Positions 58,798 to 64,000 of a stretch of DNA of 64,000 nt are shown here, one piece after another. Within the stretch, counting starts at the first letter, position 1; each line of letters begins with the position of its first letter. The notes beneath the pieces are model-generated. The model ran no database searches. It saw only the letters and a list, made by a program, of their open reading frames with translations, and was not told the DNA's origin. Source of the stretch: Micromonospora cabrerizensis (lineage in GTDB: Bacteria; Actinomycetota; Actinomycetes; Mycobacteriales; Micromonosporaceae); the NCBI RefSeq assembly GCF_022230955.1, contig NZ_JAKKFI010000068.1, positions 1-64,000 of the forward strand, written 5' to 3'. A program made the position numbers and the translations under genes.

Positions 58798-61197
58798 ATG
58801 GAAGGCGCAGGGTCAGACGGAGCCGGGCAGCGGCCCGCTCAGGTGAACCGGTCCGCGTTGTCCGGCCCGGCGGAGCTGGTCCAGGCCCGCGATGTGTACG
58901 GCGGTGTGCACTTCCACGGGGAGGCAGCTTCCCAGGAGCGACCGCAACAGCTCCCCGGTGACGTCCGCGGTTTCGTCAACAGGGTGGAGGAGCTACAAAC
59001 GCTCAACCGGCTTCTGACCGACGGGGAAGGGAGCGCCAATGTCAGCCTGTCGGTGATCACCGGGACGGCCGGCGTCGGCAAGACCTCAGTCGCCCTGCGC
59101 TGGGCGCACAGCATTCGGAGCAGGTTTCCCGACGGCCAGCTCTACGCCAACCTGCGTGGTTACGATCCGGGCCAGCCGGCGCAGCCGGATCAGATCCTCG
59201 ACCGCTTCCTGCGGGCCCTTGGCGTTCCACCTTCGGCGGTGCCAGCAGATCTCGACGAACGGGCGGCGCTGTACCGCTCTCGACTGGCCGGCCGGCGCGT
59301 ACTCGTGGTGTTGGACAACGCCGCCACCGCGCGTCAGGTGCGCCCACTGCTGCCTGGCACGGATCACTGCCTGGTCGTCGTCACGAGCCGGAACATGCTC
59401 TCCGGGCTGGCCACTCGCGACGGCGGCCGACGGCTGACTCTGCGCATGTTGACCGAGGACGACGCCGTCACCCTGCTGCGCGGCATCACCTCGCCCTACC
59501 GCAGCGGCGACGACCCCTCCGACCTGAGAGAGCTGGCCCGACTCTGCGCTCGGCTGCCCCTCGCACTGCGCATCGCCGCCGAACGGGCGGCGAGCCGGCC
59601 ATTCATGCCCCTCGGCGAGCTCATCGAAGATCTACGAGACGAGTCGGCCCTGTGGGACGCACTCACCGCCGAGGAAGACGAGGAGTCCGACGCGGTACGT
59701 GCGGTGTTTGCCTGGTCCTACCGCGCCCTGAACCCGACGGCCGCCCGACTGTTTCGACTTCTCGGGCTGCACCCTGGTCCGGACCTCAGTGCCCCGGCCG
59801 CCGCCGCGCTGACCGGCATGGCGGTGTCCCGGGTACGGCAGCCTCTCGACGCTCTGGTCGGCGCTCACCTGCTGGAGCAGAGCGCTCCGGGGCGCTACCA
59901 ACTCCACGACCTGCTGCGCGCCTACGCGGTCGACCAGGTCCGCCACCTGGAGAGCGCAGACGATCGGCAGGCGGCACTGCGCCGTGGGCTGGACTGGTAT
60001 CTGCACACCGCCGACGCCGCGCTGGCCCGTACTCTGCCCTTCTACCGGACCGTACCGTTGGATCCGCTGACCGACGTCACTCCGCTCGCCTTCGCGACCA
60101 ACGCCGAGGCGGACGCCTGGTTCGACGCCGAACGGGACAACCTGGTCTCCGCCACACGAATTGCGGCCGATGCCGGCCTACCGCGGACCGCCTGGCATCT
60201 GGCGGTGCTGCTGCGCAGCGTCTTCATGCATCAGAACGCCTTCGAGAGTTGGTTCGCCACGGCCCGGATCGGGCTGGCGGCAGCCCGCACGCTCAACGAC
60301 CGGCGCGGCGAGGCGGAGGCACTGGAAAGCCTCGGCAAGGCCCACTTCCAAGCCCGCCAACTCACCGAGGCCGCCGAACACCATCAGGCCGCACTGGTCA
60401 TCCGCCGGGAGATCGGCGACGAGTACGGCACAGCAGTGTCGATCAACGCGCTCGGGTTGCTGGGTCTGCGCAGTCGTCGTCTCACCGACTCACTCACCCA
60501 CTTCGGCGAGAGCTCGGCGATCTTCGAGCGGCTCGGCAACCGTCGGTGGCAGACCCTGCTGCTCGGCAACCTCGCCGAGACTCGCTACGAGCTGGGCGAG
60601 CTGACCGATGCTGCTGAGATGCTGGATCGGGCACTCGTGGTGCAGCGGGAGATCGACGACCGGGGGCAGGAGGGCAATTCGCTCTTCCTCCTGAGCATGA
60701 CCCTGCGGGAACTCGGCCGCGTCGACGAGGCGCGGGCCGCGATCGAGTCAGCCATCGCTATCGCCGAGGGTGCGAGCCAGGTGTGGCTGGGGCACTGGCT
60801 GGTGGAGTATGCGCGGGTGCTGCGCGCTTCCGGTCGGCAGGCCGAGGCGCTGGAGCCCGTGCACCGGGCGGCCACAATTCAGCGCCAGCTCGGGGACCGC
60901 AGCCGCGAGGCGATGGCCCTTGATGGCGCCGGTGAGGCGTACCGGGAGCTGGGGCAGGCGGACGAGGCGATCGCCTTCCACCTCCGCGCGGCAGCGGTCC
61001 ACCGACAGCTCGGCGACAATTGGCAACTCGCCCTGACGCTGGACCACCTGGCCGCCGCGCTGACGGCGGCGGGCCGCCCCGAGGAAGCCGGACAGCACTG
61101 GAGGGAGGCTCATGCCCTGCTGGCGGGCTTCGGCGACGCGCGTGCTGCTGCGCTTCAGGAAGGCATCGCGGCGTCGCTATCGACCCGCACGGAGTAG
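58798..61197 (+). CDS. STAND (NB-ARC) ATPase with TPR repeats
   Basis: 799 residues. N-terminal tail with VQARDVYGGVHFH; NB-ARC domain from about 55 (VNRVEELQTLNRLL; Walker A GTAGVGKTS at 89-97; LVVLDN Walker B; LCARLPLALRIAAERA GxP-type motif); winged helix (YQLHDLLRAYAVDQVRHLE); then about nine TPRs (for example LGKAHFQARQLTEAAEHHQA). The plan is that of AfsR/plant-NLR-like signalling ATPases but with no effector domain, so it probably recruits a partner protein. Confidence 0.85.
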   Translation: MEGAGSDGAGQRPAQVNRSALSGPAELVQARDVYGGVHFHGEAASQERPQQLPGDVRGFVNRVEELQTLNRLLTDGEGSANVSLSVITGTAGVGKTSVALRWAHSIRSRFPDGQLYANLRGYDPGQPAQPDQILDRFLRALGVPPSAVPADLDERAALYRSRLAGRRVLVVLDNAATARQVRPLLPGTDHCLVVVTSRNMLSGLATRDGGRRLTLRMLTEDDAVTLLRGITSPYRSGDDPSDLRELARLCARLPLALRIAAERAASRPFMPLGELIEDLRDESALWDALTAEEDEESDAVRAVFAWSYRALNPTAARLFRLLGLHPGPDLSAPAAAALTGMAVSRVRQPLDALVGAHLLEQSAPGRYQLHDLLRAYAVDQVRHLESADDRQAALRRGLDWYLHTADAALARTLPFYRTVPLDPLTDVTPLAFATNAEADAWFDAERDNLVSATRIAADAGLPRTAWHLAVLLRSVFMHQNAFESWFATARIGLAAARTLNDRRGEAEALESLGKAHFQARQLTEAAEHHQAALVIRREIGDEYGTAVSINALGLLGLRSRRLTDSLTHFGESSAIFERLGNRRWQTLLLGNLAETRYELGELTDAAEMLDRALVVQREIDDRGQEGNSLFLLSMTLRELGRVDEARAAIESAIAIAEGASQVWLGHWLVEYARVLRASGRQAEALEPVHRAATIQRQLGDRSREAMALDGAGEAYRELGQADEAIAFHLRAAAVHRQLGDNWQLALTLDHLAAALTAAGRPEEAGQHWREAHALLAGFGDARAAALQEGIAASLSTRTE

Positions 61198-61304
61198 GAG
61201 CCCTGCGCTGCGGGCCTATCGGCCTGCATGGCCCCCGATGAGGTGTGGGGCGGCGCCCCGTTCGGTCCGTAGACACTCCTGGTCCACGGTGGCACGGTCC
61301 GATC

Positions 61305-61928
61305 ATGACGTTCCGGCTTCCTGATGCGCTTCAGACATCCGATGACGCTGCCGCCATCATGCTTTTGAAGCGTTACTTCGGTACGCCGTACCTCGGTCCC
61401 GGTTGTGCCGACGGCGCGTACTTCGACACCTGGTCGACCGGTAGCGAACCCATGCGCTTCACGGCTGAAGACCTGATCGCGATCAAGTTCCTCTCCGTTG
61501 AGGCACCGAAGACAGCGGTACGGGCGCTGCTGCGTGACCGCTCCGGCGAATTCTCGAGGTTGCTCGTAGACCTCGGCCCCGACCGCGACCTGGCCAACGA
61601 GGTCGAACTCCTCGGCCCCACTTGGGCTGGCTGGCGGATGATGGATGCGCTGCGCACCATCCCGGGCGTCGGTACAACCATCGCGTCGAAGCTGCTGGCG
61701 CGGAAGCGTCCACGCCTGCGGCCCATCTGGGACACGGTGGTCGCTGCCGTGACTGACACAGTCCCGGCCCAGTGGGAGCCACTGCGGGCGGCACTGCGCG
61801 CCAACGACTGCGCGTTGCACCGACGGCTACTGCGCCTACGCAACGTGGCTCAGCTTCCGGCCGAGGTCAGCGCGTTGCGCATCCTCGACGTAATAGCGTG
61901 GCGCGAAGGCAAGGATCGCGGCCTGTAA
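61305..61928 (+). CDS. DUF6308 family protein
   Basis: 208 residues. TWAGWRMMDALRTIPGVGTT and SKLLARKRPRLRPIWDTVV resemble the DUF6308 family; the IPGVGTTIASKLLA piece looks like a helix-hairpin-helix DNA-binding element. Common in actinomycetes, role unknown. It stands alone after a 107-bp gap in which I see nothing. Confidence 0.7.
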   Translation: MTFRLPDALQTSDDAAAIMLLKRYFGTPYLGPGCADGAYFDTWSTGSEPMRFTAEDLIAIKFLSVEAPKTAVRALLRDRSGEFSRLLVDLGPDRDLANEVELLGPTWAGWRMMDALRTIPGVGTTIASKLLARKRPRLRPIWDTVVAAVTDTVPAQWEPLRAALRANDCALHRRLLRLRNVAQLPAEVSALRILDVIAWREGKDRGL

Positions 61929-61939
61929 GGCGGAAAACC

Positions 61940-62095
61940 ATGCCGATCACTCACTGGATCTATCCGACTAACGAGAAGGGCAACGCGACGGCCTCCAGGC
62001 GGTTCGATCCGGTGACAGCGGAGGACTTGTGTTCAACGTCAGTGCCAACGTTCGTCAGGCTCGCGGGATCGCGAGCGCGGGTAACGGCACGATGA
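61940..62095 (+). CDS. Short ORF or gene fragment
   Basis: 51 codons from ATG 61940 (MPITHWIYPTNEKGNATASR). The N-terminus looks protein-like but the second half is Arg/Ser-rich as in non-coding frames. It may be the broken start of a longer gene. No family recognised. Confidence 0.25.
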   Translation: MPITHWIYPTNEKGNATASRRFDPVTAEDLCSTSVPTFVRLAGSRARVTAR

Positions 62096-62164
62096 TGAGG
62101 TGGACGGAGGCGCCGGCCATCTTCAACATCTTCGGAATGTCACTCGCGCCCTGACTCTGACTCG

Positions 62165-62212
62165 ACGCACTCCCTACGGGTCTCTGTAGTCGGGGCTGCG
62201 CGGGGAGTGCGT
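62165..62212. terminator. Hairpin followed by T-rich tail
   Basis: ACGCACTCCC (62165-62174) and GGGAGTGCGT (62203-62212) form 10 perfect pairs around a 28-base loop, followed by tgttt on the plus strand. It lies just past the stop of the minus-strand anti-sigma-like gene and could serve both sides. Confidence 0.45.
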
Positions 62213-62216
62213 TGTT

Positions 62217-62987
62217 TCAGCCAGGCAGTGCCGCTCTCACCACCAGCGAGGCGGCAGTGTGCGGGAGCGGCACATTGAGAACGAGGTCCTCCCCGCGGTC
62301 TTCGAGCGGGCCGAGCACCACGGCGACTTCGTAGCGTTCGGGCTCGGCCCAGATCTCGGACCAGGTCAGGGATGGGCACAGCAGCTCTCGCGGACCGAGC
62401 TGCTGTTGGTGAGGTTTGCCGGGAGCGAGAACGAACCCATATCCGATCGCGTCGACGCTCTGGGCCCTGGTGTCGCCCGGATTGTTGACCATCGGCCCTC
62501 CACCGACAATGACGCCGTCCTTCAGGTAGAGCACCTGAAGGAGTGACGGCGGACTGGAGATCACCTGGACCGCCCGAGTGGCGACGAATGTCACCGTTAC
62601 CGCGGGACCCGAGTGGCCATTCACCTTGGCTACCGAGGACACCTCTGCCGTGAGGATGCCTTCCGAAGTTGAGCCGGGGTGGTCGTAGCGGTCGCCGCAG
62701 ACGTACACCCCAGGCTTTTCTTCGGTGGTGGCGGTAGACCCGGTGGGAGTCGACGGCCCCGGTGTGGCGCCCGTGCCGGTGATCGGACCACCGCCACCGA
62801 CGATCCCGGCCGCGGCGACCGTCACCAGCGAGACCACCATGATCGACGCGGCAGCGGTGCCCGCCGCCAGTAGACCGCGCCGTCGCCGGACACGTGCGCG
62901 CAGGCGATCGGTGGCGAACGACGGCGGAGCGGCCCGGTCTGCCAAGCTTGCCAGGCGCTCCCGCCAAAGACGATCATCGGACGGCAC
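62217..62987 (-). CDS. Membrane-anchored partner of an ECF sigma factor
   Basis: 256 residues. Cytoplasmic N-terminus (DDRLWRERLASLADRAAPPS), one membrane helix (GTAAASIMVVSLVTVAAAGI), a Pro/Thr linker and an extracellular domain. Overlaps the sigma gene by 14 bp, as anti-sigma or sigma-associated proteins do. No zinc anti-sigma motif (HxxxCxxC) is visible, so the anti-sigma role is an inference. Confidence 0.65.
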   Translation of the reverse strand: MPSDDRLWRERLASLADRAAPPSFATDRLRARVRRRRGLLAAGTAAASIMVVSLVTVAAAGIVGGGGPITGTGATPGPSTPTGSTATTEEKPGVYVCGDRYDHPGSTSEGILTAEVSSVAKVNGHSGPAVTVTFVATRAVQVISSPPSLLQVLYLKDGVIVGGGPMVNNPGDTRAQSVDAIGYGFVLAPGKPHQQQLGPRELLCPSLTWSEIWAEPERYEVAVVLGPLEDRGEDLVLNVPLPHTAASLVVRAALPG

Positions 62988-63486
62988 GGTCGTCCTCCCT
63001 GGTGTCGTCGTGCAGCAGCCGGGCCAGTCGGCGTCGACTGTCGTGCAGGTGGCGTTTCACCGTGCCGACCGCGCAGCCGAGTTGTGCGGCAATCTCTGGA
63101 ATAGGCAGATCAACGTGGTAGTAGAGGACGACGCACGCTCGTTGCTGGGGAGCGAGCGCCAGGAGCGCCGCCTGGAGGTCGTGGCGGGCATCGACGGCAC
63201 GTGAGTCGTCCTCGATCCGGTCCGGTGCGGCCGCGAACGGCATCACTCGCCGCCACACACCGCGTCGACGGACCCGGTCGAGGTAGAGGTTGAGTACGGC
63301 CTTGCGAACGTACTGCTCAGGGTTTTCGACCTTGTCGCGCCGTGGCCGGGTGAACGCCCGCACCAACGCGTCCTGCACCAGGTCTTCAGCGTCGCTGTCA
63401 TTGCCGCACAGCAGGTAGGCGTAGCGTTTCAGCGCCGCGCCTCTGGCGTTGACGAGATCCGTCAGCACCTGCTCCCAACCGGCCAC
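62974..63486 (-). CDS. ECF (SigE-family) RNA polymerase sigma factor
   Basis: 170 residues from GTG 63486. Region 2: RYAYLLCGNDSDAEDLVQDA and VENPEQYVRKAVLNLYLDRV; region 4: ALAPQQRACVVLYYHVDLPI and CAVGTVKRHLHDSRRRLARL. These match the SigE-like ECF group of actinomycetes. Coupled to the membrane gene downstream. The 162 bp upstream shows no clear autoregulatory promoter. Confidence 0.9.
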   Translation of the reverse strand: MAGWEQVLTDLVNARGAALKRYAYLLCGNDSDAEDLVQDALVRAFTRPRRDKVENPEQYVRKAVLNLYLDRVRRRGVWRRVMPFAAAPDRIEDDSRAVDARHDLQAALLALAPQQRACVVLYYHVDLPIPEIAAQLGCAVGTVKRHLHDSRRRLARLLHDDTREDDRAVR

Positions 63487-63648
63487 AGCAGGGTCCCCTC
63501 GGTGTTGTCCTCAGTATCTTGGACGAACAAGCGGCTTCCCTGGTTGGGGGCCAGCTCCGGAGGCACCGAACGGTTCAGCACCGGCCTGCTGACATCGAAG
63601 CAGATTAGCCCGCCGTCGGCGCGCAGCTCGTGCGGGTAGGGTCGAATC

Positions 63649-64000
63649 ATGACGATTCCCCACCTGACGGCAGCCGACGGCACCACCCTGCCGGCGATCG
63701 GGCTCGGCACGTATCGACTGAACGGCTCGGCGGGCGTCGACGCGATCGGGCAGGCGATCCGGGCGGGTTACCGGTTGATCGACTCGGCGGTGAACTACGA
63801 GAACGAGGGCGCGGTCGGTCGGGCGGCCCGTGCGGCGGGTGACGTGCGGGACGAGCTGGTCGTCACCTCGAAGCTGCCGGGGCGGCACCACCGGTACGAC
63901 GAGGCGCTGACCACGATCGAGGAGAGCGTGTTCCGCACCGGCCTCGACCGGATCGACCTCTACCTGATCCACTGGCCGAACCCCAAGGAAGACCTGTACG
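63649..64000 (+). CDS. Aldo/keto reductase, 5' part (3' end outside window)
   Basis: 117 residues visible. LPAIGLGTYRLNG, the catalytic Asp-Tyr segment LIDSAVNYENEGAVG, the catalytic Lys in VTSKLPG and DRIDLYLIHWPNP (His) define an NADPH-dependent aldo/keto reductase. TAGGGT (63637-63642) lies 6 bases before ATG 63649, so the message is probably leaderless. Confidence 0.9.
   Translation, partial: MTIPHLTAADGTTLPAIGLGTYRLNGSAGVDAIGQAIRAGYRLIDSAVNYENEGAVGRAARAAGDVRDELVVTSKLPGRHHRYDEALTTIEESVFRTGLDRIDLYLIHWPNPKEDLY

Noticed and set aside
63462..63650. 62-residue minus-strand ORF upstream of the sigma factor
   Set aside because: It begins inside the aldo/keto reductase start, has no ribosome site and no recognisable family; kept out as unsupported.

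Overview
The window is about 70% G+C. It has frequent GTG starts, 4-base ATGA/GTGA gene overlaps, several probable leaderless starts, and families typical of filamentous actinomycetes: YbaB/EspC-type type VII secretion genes, DUF6879, DUF6308 and STAND-TPR ATPases. The best guess is a chromosomal segment of a Micromonosporaceae member (Micromonospora-like). The genus is an inference, since no rRNA or core marker is present. Both ends cut genes: a CoxG-like gene on the left and an aldo/keto reductase on the right.

Layout. 0-2.8 kb: end of a carbon-monoxide-dehydrogenase-type accessory cluster (coxG 3' end, coxE) and a convergent LysR regulator. 2.9-5.1 kb: four tandem candidate Y RNAs (Ro stems; three with a canonical T-loop, two with an additional GG-loop D-arm in permuted order) directly upstream of a Ro60/Rsr gene. 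5.1-8.6 kb: FkbM methyltransferase, membrane sulfatase and CDP-alcohol phosphatidyltransferase. 8.7-19.9 kb: ordinary accessory genes, namely XRE regulators, DUF1330, map, a secreted beta-propeller, a LysR/MFS pair, a broken VOC gene, a membrane-protein/two-component operon and DUF1275. 19.9-27.9 kb: GntR regulator, gamma-glutamyltransferase and a complete peptide ABC importer sharing a candidate GntR operator. 28-33.4 kb: an MFS gene and a large secreted GH2 exo-glucosaminidase under two LacI-type palindromes. 33.5-34 kb: scar of a deleted TetR/MFS pair. 34-42.3 kb: NhaA-thioredoxin fusion, TctCBA tricarboxylate transporter, its TctDE-like two-component system and an orphan TAXI binding protein.

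42.5-61.9 kb is a conflict island. Two type VII polymorphic-toxin cassettes of the same order (YbaB, EspC-like, WXG-like toxin, putative immunity) face each other. Between them lie a DUF4011/helicase/Vsr-like giant protein and, divergent from it, a two-gene unit: an RNase H-like-RAMA-CBS-CBS-HEPN fusion overlapping a PD-(D/E)XK nuclease candidate. The island continues with a DUF6879 pair, a STAND-TPR ATPase and DUF6308. The window ends with an ECF sigma factor with a membrane partner, and the reductase.

The two most promising systems are the tandem Y RNA/Rsr locus (2.9-5.1 kb) and the RNase H-RAMA-CBS-HEPN plus nuclease pair (51.7-54.9 kb).
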